Below are positions 34,726 through 44,133 of a DNA stretch of 64,000 nt, piece by piece. Each line of letters begins with the position of its first letter. Positions within the stretch are counted from its first letter, which is position 1. The position numbers were made by a program, and so were the translations under genes. The stretch spans positions 124,001 to 188,000 of the forward strand of contig NZ_JAMXIB010000001.1 in NCBI RefSeq assembly GCF_024006985.1, written 5' to 3'. This DNA comes from Robiginitalea marina. Lineage in GTDB: Bacteria; Bacteroidota; Bacteroidia; Flavobacteriales; Flavobacteriaceae. The notes below the pieces were generated by a model that saw nothing but the letters and a program-made list of their open reading frames with translations, had not been told where the DNA came from and did not search any database.

Positions 34726-35466
34726 TTAATAAAAAGTATCGATGGTCTGGATGATCAGCGGTTCGATGCGCTGGAGTTCCCCGGGTTTGAGCTGGATTTC
34801 AGACAGTGCCTCCAAATGCCTTAGCCCGTGGGCGTCGGACGCCAAAAAATCGATATGCCCCTCATCGATCAGTCTCCAGGCCATCTTCTGCACGTCCCGT
34901 CCGTAGTACCCGTCAAGCGACAGGAGGTTTAACTGAAAAAGGATGCCCTGTTGGCGGTACTCCCGGTATTTTTCCGGTTGTTGGTGCAGGTAGGCATACC
35001 GCTCCGGGTGTGCGAGGATGGGGGTCAGCCCCTTTCGGGTGATGGCCGTTATGGCCTGGTCGAAGTTCAGGGAAGGCTGCAGGTACGACATTTCCACCAA
35101 TAGGTAAGACTTCCGCAGGGGCATGACCTGCCCGGCATGGAGCAGGTCCTCGAAGGCGTCATCGATCATGTGCTCCGCGGCGGCTTCCACGGATACCTGG
35201 GTAAGCCCGTGGTCCATGAGGCCCCGGCCCAGTTCCTGATGGGCGGCCCCGATGGTTTCCGGGGTATTCGGGTACAGGGGGTTCAGGATGTGCGGCGTGG
35301 CGATAAACCGCTGGATTCCCATTTCCCCGAACCCTTTCACCATGGCGATGGACGCTTCCACCGTTTCGGCCCCGTCGTCTATGCCCGGCAAAATGTGGTT
35401 GTGGATGTCCACAAACCCGCCCAGGGAATCGACCAGGTATGTCTTCTTTAGGAACCAGTTGAACAT
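34726..35466 (-). CDS. PHP-domain tyrosine-protein phosphatase (CapC/YwqE-like)
   Basis: 246 residues from the ATG at 35,466 (MFNWFLKKTYLVDS). A frame from 35,556 adds 30 residues across the ppdK terminator region and is rejected. PHP metal-binding motifs are present: DIHNHILPGIDDGAET, ATPHILNPLYPNT, ILAHPERYAYL and LASDAHG. In Gram-positive capsule systems (CpsB, YwqE) this Mn-dependent family dephosphorylates BY-kinases. Here it is encoded convergently with wzc, 123 bases away, so it is the likely phosphatase of that kinase. Confidence 0.9.
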   Translation of the reverse strand: MFNWFLKKTYLVDSLGGFVDIHNHILPGIDDGAETVEASIAMVKGFGEMGIQRFIATPHILNPLYPNTPETIGAAHQELGRGLMDHGLTQVSVEAAAEHMIDDAFEDLLHAGQVMPLRKSYLLVEMSYLQPSLNFDQAITAITRKGLTPILAHPERYAYLHQQPEKYREYRQQGILFQLNLLSLDGYYGRDVQKMAWRLIDEGHIDFLASDAHGLRHLEALSEIQLKPGELQRIEPLIIQTIDTFY

Positions 35467-35545
35467 ATGAAGGAGTTTTCCCCAGGCAAAAATAAGGGAT
35501 TCCGTGCAGCCCTCCCGGAAATTTATGGGGCCTTTATAAAGAAGG

Positions 35546-35581
35546 AATCCCCGCAAGGGCCGTAAAGCACCTGCGGGGATT
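35546..35581 (-). terminator. Probable terminator after ppdK
   Basis: Stem AATCCCCGCA / TGCGGGGATT with a 16-base loop, starting 24 bases after the ppdK stop, followed on the minus strand by a T-rich stretch (CCTTCTTTAT), not a clean T-run. A second small hairpin (CCTGCC / GGCAGG) lies between it and the stop codon. Confidence 0.65.
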
Positions 35582-35604
35582 CCCCTGCCATTGGGCAGGC
35601 CGGC

Positions 35605-38340
35605 CTACCGGTCAGTTTCCGCAATGGCGGCCTGGGCGGCAGCCACCCGTGCAATCGGCACGCGGTAGGGGGAACAACTCACGTAGTTCATGCCCACTTC
35701 ATGGCAGAAGGCCACAGAGCTGGGCTCCCCTCCGTGTTCGCCGCAGATGCCCACTTTCAGTTTGGGCTTGTTTTGCCGGCCCCTTTCGGTTCCCATGCGC
35801 ACGAGTTGCCCGACCCCTTCCCGGTCGAGGACTTCGAACGGGTCGTGCTTAAGGATTCCCTTTTCCAGGTACACCTGCAGGAATTTCCCCGCGTCGTCGC
35901 GGGAATACCCGAAGGTCATCTGGGTAAGGTCGTTGGTGCCGAAGGAAAAGAAGTCGGCGTGCTCGGCAATCTGGTCGGCGAGCAGGGTCGCCCTGGGGAT
36001 CTCCATCATGGTGCCGATGGTGTAGGGGATCCGGTCTTTATACCGTTTGAAGGTTTCTTCAGCGGTATTCTGGATGATCTCTTTCTGCAACAGGAATTCC
36101 TTCACCGTGCCCACCAGGGGGACCATAATCTCCGGCATGGATTCGATGCCCTTCTCCTTCTTCACGTTAAGGGCCGCTTCAATGATGGCGCGCGCCTGCA
36201 TTTCCGTGATTTCCGGGTAGGTGTTGCCGAGGCGGCAGCCCCGGTGGCCCATCATGGGGTTGAATTCTGACAGCTCCGCCACTTTGGCTTTTACGGCTTC
36301 GAGGGAGATGTGCAGGTCTTCGGCCATATCCCGCTGGGTGGCGAGTTCATGGGGCACAAATTCGTGCAGGGGCGGGTCCAGGAGCCGGATGGTTACCGGG
36401 AAGCCTTCCATGGCCTCGAAAATGCCCTCGAAATCTTCGCGCTGCATGGGGAGGAGTTTGTTCAGGGCGGTTTTCCGTCCTTTGACCGTGTCGGCCAGGA
36501 TCATTTCCCGCATGGCCTTGATCCGGTCCACCTCGAAGAACATGTGCTCGGTGCGGGTCAGGCCGATGCCTCGGGCCCCGAAACTACGGGCGATCCGGGC
36601 ATCCCTGGGGTTGTCTGCGTTGGTGCGGACATCCATCAGGGCAAACTTATCGGACAGTTCCATCAATTCGGCAAATTCCCCGCTCAGTTCGGGTTCCCGG
36701 GTGGCTACCTTGCCCTCAAGGATGTTCCCTGTGGACCCATTGATGGAAATCCAGTCGCCTTCCTGGTATTCGTGGTCGCCCACCTTCAGGGTGCGCGTCT
36801 TGTAATTGATTTTAAGGGCGCCGGCGCCGGAGACGCAGCATTTGCCCATCCCCCGTGCCACCACGGCGGCGTGGGAGGTCATCCCACCCCGGGCGGTGAC
36901 GATTCCGCGGGCGATGTTCATCCCTTCCAGGTCTTCCGGGGAGGTTTCGATCCGCACCAAAATGGAATTCTTGAATTTTGCAGCCTCATCGGCAAAGAAA
37001 ACGATTTGCCCGGTGGCGGCACCCGGGGACGCCGGCAGCCCCTGGGCGATGACATGGGCCTTTTTCAGGGCCTGCGGGTCGAAGACGGGGTGCAGGAGTT
37101 CATCGAGTTTAATGGGGTCGATCCGATTAAGGGCGGTTTTTTCATCGAGGAGGCCTTCCCGAAGCAGGTCCATGGCAATTTTCACCATGGCGGCCCCGGT
37201 GCGCTTACCGTTACGGGTTTGCAGGATCCAGAGTTTGCCCTGCTGGATGGTGAATTCCATGTCTTGCATGTCGCGGTAATGGTTTTCAAGGGCGCGCTGG
37301 TATTCGAAAAGCTCTTTATACAATTCAGGCATAACTTCCTCCAGGGATGGGAATTGCTCAAGGCGTTCCTCTTCGGATACCTGGGCCAGTTCCGCCCAAC
37401 GTTGCGACCCCAGTTTGGTGATCTGAAGCGGGGTGCGGACCCCTGCTACCACATCCTCGCCCTGGGCGTTGATCAGGTATTCCCCGTTGAATTTGTTCTC
37501 GCCTGTGCCGGCGTCGCGGGTAAAGCAGACCCCGGTGGCGGAATCCTGCCCCATGTTACCGAACACCATGGCCTGCACGTTTACAGCCGTACCCCAATCT
37601 TCAGGATAGCCGTGCATTTTGCGGTAATACAGGGCCCGGTCGCCGTTCCAGCTGTTAAAGACTGCAATCACGGCACCCCATAGCTGGTCCCAGGGGTCTG
37701 AGGGGAAGGCCTTTCCGGTGCGTTTCCGGACCACCTCCTTGAAGTCAAACACAAGGTCCTTCAGGTCCTGTACGGTAAAGTCGGTATCGAGGGTGATGTT
37801 CCTTTTTTCCTTCAGGTGCTCGATGATTTCTTCAAACGGGTCGAGGTCTTCCTTGTTTTCGGGTTTCAGGCCCAGCACCACGCCGCTGTACATCTGTATA
37901 AACCGCCTGTAGGAATCCCACACAAAACGTTCGTTCCCTGTTTTCTGAATCAGCCCCTTAACGGCCTCTTCATTCAGCCCCAGGTTGAGCACGGTATCCA
38001 TCATCCCCGGCATGGAAACCCGGGCCCCGGAGCGTACCGACAGGAGCAGCGGGTTTTCGTCGTCGCCGAAAACCGCACCCATGGTGGCTTCAATTTCTTC
38101 TATGGCCTGCCGCACCTCGGGTTCGATCCGTTCGATGACGGTTTTCTGCCCCTCCTGGGTATACTGGGTGCAGACCTCGGTGGTGATGGTGAAGCCGGGG
38201 GGCACGGGGATTCCGATGCGGCTCATCTCGGCCAGGTTGGCCCCTTTTCCCCCGAGGAGGTTCTTAAGTTCTTTGCCCCCGTCGGCCTTTTTGTTTCCAA
38301 ATTTATAGACGCTCAGGGAGCGTTCCTGTACTGTTTCCAT
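35605..38340 (-). CDS. ppdK: Pyruvate, phosphate dikinase
   Basis: 911 residues, the normal length. The N-terminal nucleotide-binding domain starts VYKFGNKKADGG and has LLGGKGANLAEM. The swivelling domain carries the phosphorylated His in GGMTSHAAVVARGMGKCC. The C-terminal TIM barrel has the PEP-site motifs RTEHMFF, GTMMEIPRA and FSFGTNDLTQMT, and the catalytic Cys is in KVGICGEHGG. It interconverts pyruvate, ATP and phosphate with PEP, AMP and pyrophosphate, serving gluconeogenesis or glycolysis. It is apparently monocistronic, with a probable terminator. Confidence 0.97.
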   Translation of the reverse strand: METVQERSLSVYKFGNKKADGGKELKNLLGGKGANLAEMSRIGIPVPPGFTITTEVCTQYTQEGQKTVIERIEPEVRQAIEEIEATMGAVFGDDENPLLLSVRSGARVSMPGMMDTVLNLGLNEEAVKGLIQKTGNERFVWDSYRRFIQMYSGVVLGLKPENKEDLDPFEEIIEHLKEKRNITLDTDFTVQDLKDLVFDFKEVVRKRTGKAFPSDPWDQLWGAVIAVFNSWNGDRALYYRKMHGYPEDWGTAVNVQAMVFGNMGQDSATGVCFTRDAGTGENKFNGEYLINAQGEDVVAGVRTPLQITKLGSQRWAELAQVSEEERLEQFPSLEEVMPELYKELFEYQRALENHYRDMQDMEFTIQQGKLWILQTRNGKRTGAAMVKIAMDLLREGLLDEKTALNRIDPIKLDELLHPVFDPQALKKAHVIAQGLPASPGAATGQIVFFADEAAKFKNSILVRIETSPEDLEGMNIARGIVTARGGMTSHAAVVARGMGKCCVSGAGALKINYKTRTLKVGDHEYQEGDWISINGSTGNILEGKVATREPELSGEFAELMELSDKFALMDVRTNADNPRDARIARSFGARGIGLTRTEHMFFEVDRIKAMREMILADTVKGRKTALNKLLPMQREDFEGIFEAMEGFPVTIRLLDPPLHEFVPHELATQRDMAEDLHISLEAVKAKVAELSEFNPMMGHRGCRLGNTYPEITEMQARAIIEAALNVKKEKGIESMPEIMVPLVGTVKEFLLQKEIIQNTAEETFKRYKDRIPYTIGTMMEIPRATLLADQIAEHADFFSFGTNDLTQMTFGYSRDDAGKFLQVYLEKGILKHDPFEVLDREGVGQLVRMGTERGRQNKPKLKVGICGEHGGEPSSVAFCHEVGMNYVSCSPYRVPIARVAAAQAAIAETDR

Positions 38341-38486
38341 AGTACCCTCGATGTTATAGGTTTACAGAGGTCGAAGGTACCCTCTTTACATGCGGTATTT
38401 AATGACATATGTCATAAACGGGAAAAGCCTGCTGGTCGGTTCCCGTCGTAAAGGTGTTTCAGCCTTTTTATGGGGCGGGGACTAGG

Positions 38487-39203
38487 TCAGGAAGCCCCGG
38501 GGGTAGCAATTTCAAGGGAAAAATGCCTATAGGAAAGCAGGGCGTATAAAAAAAGGATAAGCCCGCCCATTTCCAGGCTTTCTTCCAGGGTATACAGGAC
38601 CTTAAAACCTGGGGATTCAAACCCATGGGTCACAGCTTCCCTGCCTTCCAGTAGTTCTATCCCGATAGCTCCTGACACGTAGATGATACCCGAAACAACC
38701 ATGGCTTTAGAAGTTTGTCGCGGAAGCCTTTTCAAAAACCTAAGATAGATAAGAGCCAATAAGGTCAGGCCGATGCCATAAGGAAGTACCCAGGCGAAAT
38801 AGAGTATGCCGGATAAATTGAATTGCGACCGAACCGGGTCTATCAACCTTTCATGAAGCACCGCAATTTCGTCAAGAGACAAGAAAAGAAAAATCAGGGA
38901 AAGGACTTTCCATTGGATGACCCCCCATTGTTGCTGCCGGGCCTGGAACATACCCAAAAGGAACAGCGCAATGGAGGAGAAAAAAAGCAACAGGGCATTG
39001 AAAAAGGTTGGGATATTTCGCTCCGTATTGAAATCGAACAACTTAGTAAGATATAATACAACATCCCTCATTGTGCTGCTTTCCACAAGATCGGACCAGT
39101 GATTCAGGGAAGCAATTACTCCCAAAACATTTAATAAGAGGAGTATTAAGGCTATAATGCCCAGTCGCAAGCAAAATCGTTTAGGTTCTATGCTGATCCG
39201 CAA
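38487..39203 (-). CDS. Multi-pass membrane protein of unknown function
   Basis: 238 residues with about six or seven hydrophobic segments. A conserved-looking FLFLSLDEIAVLHERL motif in the middle is shared by a widespread family of uncharacterised membrane proteins that I know only by pattern. It is divergent from sdhA, but the His pattern and helix number do not fit the cytochrome b subunit SdhC, so I do not assign that role. Lower GC than the neighbouring ppdK and sdhA. Function not recognised. Confidence 0.75.
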   Translation of the reverse strand: MRISIEPKRFCLRLGIIALILLLLNVLGVIASLNHWSDLVESSTMRDVVLYLTKLFDFNTERNIPTFFNALLLFFSSIALFLLGMFQARQQQWGVIQWKVLSLIFLFLSLDEIAVLHERLIDPVRSQFNLSGILYFAWVLPYGIGLTLLALIYLRFLKRLPRQTSKAMVVSGIIYVSGAIGIELLEGREAVTHGFESPGFKVLYTLEESLEMGGLILFLYALLSYRHFSLEIATPGAS

Positions 39204-39445
39204 CGAGAAGATCTTTTAGAAAAAATTTACTTTTCGGTAATCCTGGGGTAAAGGTAGGGTAACATTGAAAAAAATACAAAAGAGGAGCTTTTCTATCCTG
39301 GTACTTTTCCTGAATCCATATTCTCATACCCCGGGAAGATGAAGAAGAGTGTTGTACCAAAATCCCCTCCACAGGTATTGGAATCCACCCCTCAATATCC
39401 TATTTTCAACCCATGCATGAAGATGCGAATTCCAAAGGATTTAAA

Positions 39446-41356
39446 ATGCTGGACCCAAAAATCCCGGAAGGCCCCCTGGAACACAAATGGCGGAATTACC
39501 AGACCCAGGCACGCCTGATCAACCCGGCCAATAAAAAACGGTTAAAGGTAATCGTGGTGGGCACTGGCCTGGCCGGGGCCGGAGCTGCAGCTACCCTGGG
39601 GGAGCTGGGCTACGAGGTCGAATGTTTCTGTTACCAGGATTCGGCCCGGAGGGCCCACTCGGTGGCCGCCCAGGGGGGCATAAACGCCGCAAAGAATTAC
39701 CAGCACGACGGCGACAGCATTTGGCGCATGTTTTACGACACCCTTAAAGGGGGCGATTTCCGATCCCGGGAGGCCAATGTGTATCGGTTGGCGGAATTGT
39801 CTGCCCCCCTGATTGACCACTTTACCCAGCAAGGCGTCCCGTTTGCACGTGAATATGGAGGAGTACTGGTAAACCGGAGTTTTGGAGGGGTCCAGGTGCA
39901 GCGGACCTTTTACGCAAGGGGCCAGACGGGGCAACAACTGTTGCTGGCTGCTTACTCACAGCTTTCCAAAATGAAGCGGGCTGGAAAGGTGGCGGTGTTT
40001 GCGCGCCATGAAATGCTCGACCTGGTCGTGATCGATGGGCGCGCCCGGGGGATCATCGCCAGGGACCTGGTGACCGGGGAATTAAAGCGCTTTGCCGCCG
40101 ACGCCGTGGTGCTGGCAACCGGGGGGTATTCCCGGGTATTCCGGTTATCGACCCTGGCCATCGGCTGTAATGGGAGTGCCATTTGGAAGGCCCACAAGCG
40201 GGGGGCGTTCTTTGCCGCGCCCAGTTTTACCCAAATCCACCCCACGGCCCTTCCCCAAAGCAGCGATGCCCAGTCGAAGCTCACCCTGATGTCGGAATCG
40301 CTCCGCAACGATGGGCGCATATGGGTGCCGACAAAGCGAGGGGACGATCGAAAACCCAACGAAATCCCGGAAGAGGAACGCGACTACTACCTGGAGCGAC
40401 GCTACCCCAGTTTCGGAAACCTCGCCCCCCGTGACATTTCATCCCGGGCAGCCAAGGAGCGCATCGATGCCGGCCATGGGGTGGGTCCCCTCAAAAATGC
40501 GGTCTACCTCGATTTCAGGCATGCCATTGAGCGCCTGGGCCTGGACACCATCCGGGACCGGTACGGCAATTTATTTACCATGTACAAAAAAATCACAGGG
40601 GTGGATGCCTACACCGAACCCATGTTGATTTCCCCGGCAGCCCATTTTTCCATGGGCGGGCTTTGGGTCGATTACGAACTGATGACGACCATCCCCGGGC
40701 TGTACGCCATCGGGGAATGCAATTATGCCGACCACGGGGCGAACCGGCTGGGTGCCAATTCCTTGCTACAGGCCAGTATTGACGGGTATTTCATCCTGCC
40801 CAACACCATCAACAACTACCTGGAGCAATTGCTCAGCGAAGGGGAGGCCCCCGGGGTGGACCATCCGGAATTCGAGAAGGCCGAAAGGGAGGTGGCGGAG
40901 TGTATTACCCGCCTGCTTTCGGTAGATGGGCGCAGCACGGTAGACCATTTTCACCGGGAACTGGGGAAAGTCATGTGGCAGGAATGTGCGATGAGCCGTA
41001 ACAGGAAGGGGCTTGAATCGGCTTTGGTGCGCATTGCGGAAATCCGGGACGCTTTCTGGGGGGATGTTAGGGTGACAGGGACAGCACAGGAAATGAATGG
41101 GGACCTGGAAAAGGCCCTCCGACTTGCGGATTTCCTGGAACTTGCGGAGCTGATGTGTACCGATGCCTTGCAGCGGGAGGAATCCTGCGGGGCGCACTTC
41201 CGGGAAGAATACCAAACCCCTGAAGGGGAAGCCCTGAGGCGGGATGATGCCTTTGCCTTTGTATCGGCATGGGAATATAACGGGGGCAGCTTCCGGTTGT
41301 ACAGGGAACCCCTGCACTTTGAGTATGTACAGCCCACCGTACGCAGTTATAAATAG
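39446..41356 (+). CDS. sdhA: Succinate dehydrogenase/fumarate reductase flavoprotein subunit
   Basis: 636 residues from ATG 39,446 ([15 protein letters not shown]), which matches the usual family start and has AAAGGA about 9 bases before it; an in-frame ATG at 39,413 would add 11 residues. FAD features: [19 protein letters not shown], the covalent-FAD His71 in [11 protein letters not shown], and [19 protein letters not shown]. Catalytic residues lie in TQIHPTALP and [19 protein letters not shown]. It oxidises succinate or reduces fumarate. Several insertions seen in common flavobacterial SdhA appear shortened. No SdhC gene precedes it, so it may be a second, divergent copy. Confidence 0.92.
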   Translation: MLDPKIPEGPLEHKWRNYQTQARLINPANKKRLKVIVVGTGLAGAGAAATLGELGYEVECFCYQDSARRAHSVAAQGGINAAKNYQHDGDSIWRMFYDTLKGGDFRSREANVYRLAELSAPLIDHFTQQGVPFAREYGGVLVNRSFGGVQVQRTFYARGQTGQQLLLAAYSQLSKMKRAGKVAVFARHEMLDLVVIDGRARGIIARDLVTGELKRFAADAVVLATGGYSRVFRLSTLAIGCNGSAIWKAHKRGAFFAAPSFTQIHPTALPQSSDAQSKLTLMSESLRNDGRIWVPTKRGDDRKPNEIPEEERDYYLERRYPSFGNLAPRDISSRAAKERIDAGHGVGPLKNAVYLDFRHAIERLGLDTIRDRYGNLFTMYKKITGVDAYTEPMLISPAAHFSMGGLWVDYELMTTIPGLYAIGECNYADHGANRLGANSLLQASIDGYFILPNTINNYLEQLLSEGEAPGVDHPEFEKAEREVAECITRLLSVDGRSTVDHFHRELGKVMWQECAMSRNRKGLESALVRIAEIRDAFWGDVRVTGTAQEMNGDLEKALRLADFLELAELMCTDALQREESCGAHFREEYQTPEGEALRRDDAFAFVSAWEYNGGSFRLYREPLHFEYVQPTVRSYK

Positions 41357-41360
41357 GAAC

Positions 41361-41381
41361 CGGCCGACAATCGGTCGGCCG
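41361..41381 (+). other. Hairpin between sdhA and sdhB
   Basis: A perfect 8-base stem (CGGCCGAC / GTCGGCCG) with a 5-base loop lies in the 42-base gap between the two genes. There is no T-run, so it is more likely an RNA-processing or stability element than a terminator. Confidence 0.6.
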
Positions 41382-41398
41382 CGAAAAGTTATGGAACC

Positions 41399-42157
41399 AT
41401 GAAGGTAACCTTCAAGATATGGCGGCAGGAGCATGCTTCTGCCCCCGGGCGTTTCCGGGAGTACGAGGTGGATGGGTTGACCCCCGATATGTCCTTTCTG
41501 GAGGCGCTCGATTTCCTGAACGAGCTCCTGGTTATACGCGGAAATGAAAAAGTCATTGCCTTTGAATACGACTGCAGGGAGGGGATTTGCGGGCAATGCG
41601 GGCTTTTTATCAATGGGCGGGCCCACGGCCCCCATGACCAGATCACAACCTGCCAGTTGCATATGCGCAGTTTCAGCGACGGCGATACCATTGTGGTGGA
41701 ACCCTGGCGGGCTGCGGCTTTTCCGATCATCAAGGACCTGGTGGTGGATCGTTCTGCCCTCGACCGGATTGTGGAGCACGGGGGGTACATCAGCGCCCGC
41801 ACCGGCACGGCTCCCGAGGCCAATGCCATTTTGGTGGGCAAGGAAGTGGCCGATAAGGCCATGGACGCGGCCGCTTGTATCGGGTGCGGTGCCTGTGTGG
41901 CCACCTGTAAAAACGCTTCTGCAGCCCTGTTTACCGCCGCGAAAATCAACCACCTGAGCAACCTACCCCAGGGCAAACCGGAAGCCGACCGAAGGGTATT
42001 GGACATGACCCGGCAGATGGACCTGGAAGGGTTCGGGAACTGCTCCTTTACCGGGGCCTGCGAAGTGGAATGCCCCGCTGGCATTTCCATAGTGAATATT
42101 GCCGAAATGAATGCCCGGGGGATCAGGGTTATGGGGCCAGGTACTGATAAAAAATAA
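41399..42157 (+). CDS. sdhB: Succinate dehydrogenase/fumarate reductase iron-sulfur subunit
   Basis: 252 residues. [2Fe-2S] ligands Cys59, Cys64, Cys67 and Cys85 (CREGICGQC). The C-terminal ferredoxin domain has [11 protein letters not shown] (Cys160, 163, 166, 170) and Cys215, Cys221 and Cys225 ([11 protein letters not shown]). It passes electrons from the SdhA flavin toward quinone. It lies 42 bases after sdhA, with a hairpin in between, and is convergent with mnmE (31 bases). The membrane anchor is not encoded nearby. Confidence 0.94.
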   Translation: MKVTFKIWRQEHASAPGRFREYEVDGLTPDMSFLEALDFLNELLVIRGNEKVIAFEYDCREGICGQCGLFINGRAHGPHDQITTCQLHMRSFSDGDTIVVEPWRAAAFPIIKDLVVDRSALDRIVEHGGYISARTGTAPEANAILVGKEVADKAMDAAACIGCGACVATCKNASAALFTAAKINHLSNLPQGKPEADRRVLDMTRQMDLEGFGNCSFTGACEVECPAGISIVNIAEMNARGIRVMGPGTDKK

Positions 42158-42188
42158 GGGGGAGCAGGGGATTTCCCGGCCCGTGCGG

Positions 42189-43586
42189 CTACTTCCCGAT
42201 ACAAAAATTCGAAAAAATATTCCCCAGCAAATCATCGGTGCTAATCTGCCCGGTGATTTCCCCCAGGTGGAAGAGCGCCTGGTTGATGTCGATGGAAACC
42301 AGGTCGGTGGGAACCTCTTCGGCCATGCCTTCCTGCACCCGGTGGATGGCCTCCAGCGCCCGGGTCAGGGCTTCGTAGTGGCGGCTATTGCTCACAATGG
42401 GGTCATTGTTTCGCAGCAGCCCGGTCTGGATAAACCCTAGCAGGCGTTGCTGCAGCTCCTCGAGGCCTTCCCCGGTTTTTGCGGAAATGAACAGGATCCC
42501 CTCCAGGGCCTGCCCAATTTCTTCCTGTCGGGTGGGGGAGAGGAGGTCCTTTTTGTTGGCCAGCAACAGGATGGGTTTGCCGGGGTATTGGGCCCGGAGC
42601 GCTTCGGATTCCAGCCGGGCCTTTTCCAGGCCCTGCCCATCCAGGGCGCTGCTATCTACCATATAGACCAGGACCCGGGCCTGCTCCATTTTTTCGTAGG
42701 TGCGCTGTATGCCAATGCTTTCGATGGTGTCGGCAGTTTCCCGAAGCCCCGCGGTATCGATGAACCGGAACCCGATCCCCTGCAGGGTGATTTCGTCTTC
42801 AATGGCGTCGCGGGTAGTACCGGCAATGTCGCTTACAATGGCCCGCTCTTCCTGCAGCAGGGCGTTGAGGAGGGTCGACTTACCCACGTTGGGCTGCCCG
42901 GCTATGGCGATGGGGATGCCTTTTTTGATGACGTTCCCCATGGCGAAGGAGTCGATGAGTTTTTTCAGCAACCGGGCGATTTTCTCCAGTAACTCCCGGA
43001 AGGCCTCCCGGTCTGCAAATTCCACGTCTTCCCCCGAAAAGTCCAGTTCCAGGGCGATCATGGAGGCAAAGTGGATCAACTGGTCCCTCAGGTCCCTGAT
43101 TTCAGAGCTGTAACCGCCCCGCATCTGCTGCAGGGCAATCTGGTGGCTGGCTTCGTTTTCCGAGGCGATCAGGTCGGCCACGGCCTCGGCCTGGCTCAGG
43201 TCCATCTTGCCATGCAGGAAGGCCCTGAGGGTGAATTCCCCGGGCCGCGCCATCCGGCACCCCAGGGCGAGGAAGCTTTGCAGGATTTCCTGCTGGATGT
43301 AGGGCGAGCCGTGGCACGAGATTTCCACCACATTTTCCCCCGTGTACGAACGGGGGGCGCGAAATACCGAAACCAGGACCTCGTCGAGCAGGCGTTTTCC
43401 TTCATAGAGGTTGCCGAGGTGGATGGTGTGCCCCGGGCAATCTTCCAGGGAACGGCCGCTTGCGGCCCTGAAACAGGAAGAAACCAGGGATATCGCCTGC
43501 GGCCCGCTGAGCCGGATGACGGCAATGGCCCCGCTCCCCGCGGGGGTGGCCAGTGCTATGATGGTATCCTGGTCTGCCTTGAGCAT
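42189..43586 (-). CDS. mnmE: tRNA-5-carboxymethylaminomethyl-2-thiouridine(34) synthesis GTPase MnmE
   Basis: 465 residues, normal length. The N-terminal formyl-THF-binding domain begins TIIALATPAGSGAIAVIRLSG. The G domain has GQPNVGKSTLLNAL (near residue 228), DIAGTTRD and LLANKKD, and the C-terminus ends in the conserved CIGK with the essential Cys. With MnmG it modifies U34 of certain tRNAs. A promoter with a TTG and a TATTTTTG element lies upstream, about 50-80 bases before the start. Confidence 0.97.
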   Translation of the reverse strand: MLKADQDTIIALATPAGSGAIAVIRLSGPQAISLVSSCFRAASGRSLEDCPGHTIHLGNLYEGKRLLDEVLVSVFRAPRSYTGENVVEISCHGSPYIQQEILQSFLALGCRMARPGEFTLRAFLHGKMDLSQAEAVADLIASENEASHQIALQQMRGGYSSEIRDLRDQLIHFASMIALELDFSGEDVEFADREAFRELLEKIARLLKKLIDSFAMGNVIKKGIPIAIAGQPNVGKSTLLNALLQEERAIVSDIAGTTRDAIEDEITLQGIGFRFIDTAGLRETADTIESIGIQRTYEKMEQARVLVYMVDSSALDGQGLEKARLESEALRAQYPGKPILLLANKKDLLSPTRQEEIGQALEGILFISAKTGEGLEELQQRLLGFIQTGLLRNNDPIVSNSRHYEALTRALEAIHRVQEGMAEEVPTDLVSIDINQALFHLGEITGQISTDDLLGNIFSNFCIGK

Positions 43587-43636
43587 CGAAGATTTTATAG
43601 ATGGAGGCGGCTTTGCCCCCCTGCCATTTTGCCCTT

Positions 43637-43668
43637 CAAAAATACGACTAAATGGCGAGCTGTAACAA
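43637..43668 (-). promoter_or_regulatory. Flavobacterial-type promoter of mnmE
   Basis: The minus strand shows TTG (43,666-43,668), a 21-base spacer and TATTTTTG (43,637-43,644), 50 bases before the start codon. Confidence 0.6.
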
Positions 43669-43718
43669 AAGTGGCTTATCTCCTACCCATTAGGTAGCTC
43701 ATCAATCAAACCAAAAAA

Positions 43719-44081
43719 ATGGAAGTAGTATCAGAAAACGGCCTGCGGATTGACCGCCCGTTGCTTACCGTAACCCACCTGACGCAGCTATTGAACTATA
43801 TCACCGGTTTTGGCGGCCTTATCGTGCCCCTGATCCTGTGGCTCACCACCCGGGACCAGGTGGACGGCATGGACCAGCATGGCAAGGCCATCGTAAACCT
43901 GCAGCTTTCCCTGATCCTTTATGTAGTCCTGAGCATCCCGGCCATACTGTTGCTCGGCCTGGGGATTCTTACCCTGATTCTGACGGGCATTTTGGGGTTT
44001 TTGCTGCCGATTGTCAATGCAGTGCGGGCAGGCAGGGGGGAAGCCCCGAGTTACTTCATGACGATCCCGTTTATATCCTGA
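43719..44081 (+). CDS. DUF4870-family small membrane protein
   Basis: 120 residues. The pattern LTHLTQLLNYITGFGGLIVPLILWLTTRD followed by two further hydrophobic segments (LILYVVLSIPAILLLGLGIL and a C-terminal ILGFLLPIVNAVRAGRG) is that of DUF4870/Tic20-like proteins. Function not established. It stands alone between mnmE (divergent) and the GNAT gene (convergent). Confidence 0.85.
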   Translation: MEVVSENGLRIDRPLLTVTHLTQLLNYITGFGGLIVPLILWLTTRDQVDGMDQHGKAIVNLQLSLILYVVLSIPAILLLGLGILTLILTGILGFLLPIVNAVRAGRGEAPSYFMTIPFIS

Positions 44082-44133
44082 AATTTGCGAAAAGTCGAAT
44101 AAAAACAACTCAGTAGGATAGTATACGTTTGAC

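Noticed and set aside
36310-37683. 457-codon plus-strand frame opposite ppdK
   Set aside because: Fully inside a highly conserved gene on the other strand; composition-driven shadow.
38487-39203. Membrane protein considered as SdhC
   Set aside because: Opposite strand to sdhA, too many helices, and the expected heme-ligand His pattern is not seen.
40766-41953. 395-codon minus-strand frame opposite sdhA/sdhB
   Set aside because: Spans two real genes and their gap; no plausible protein features.
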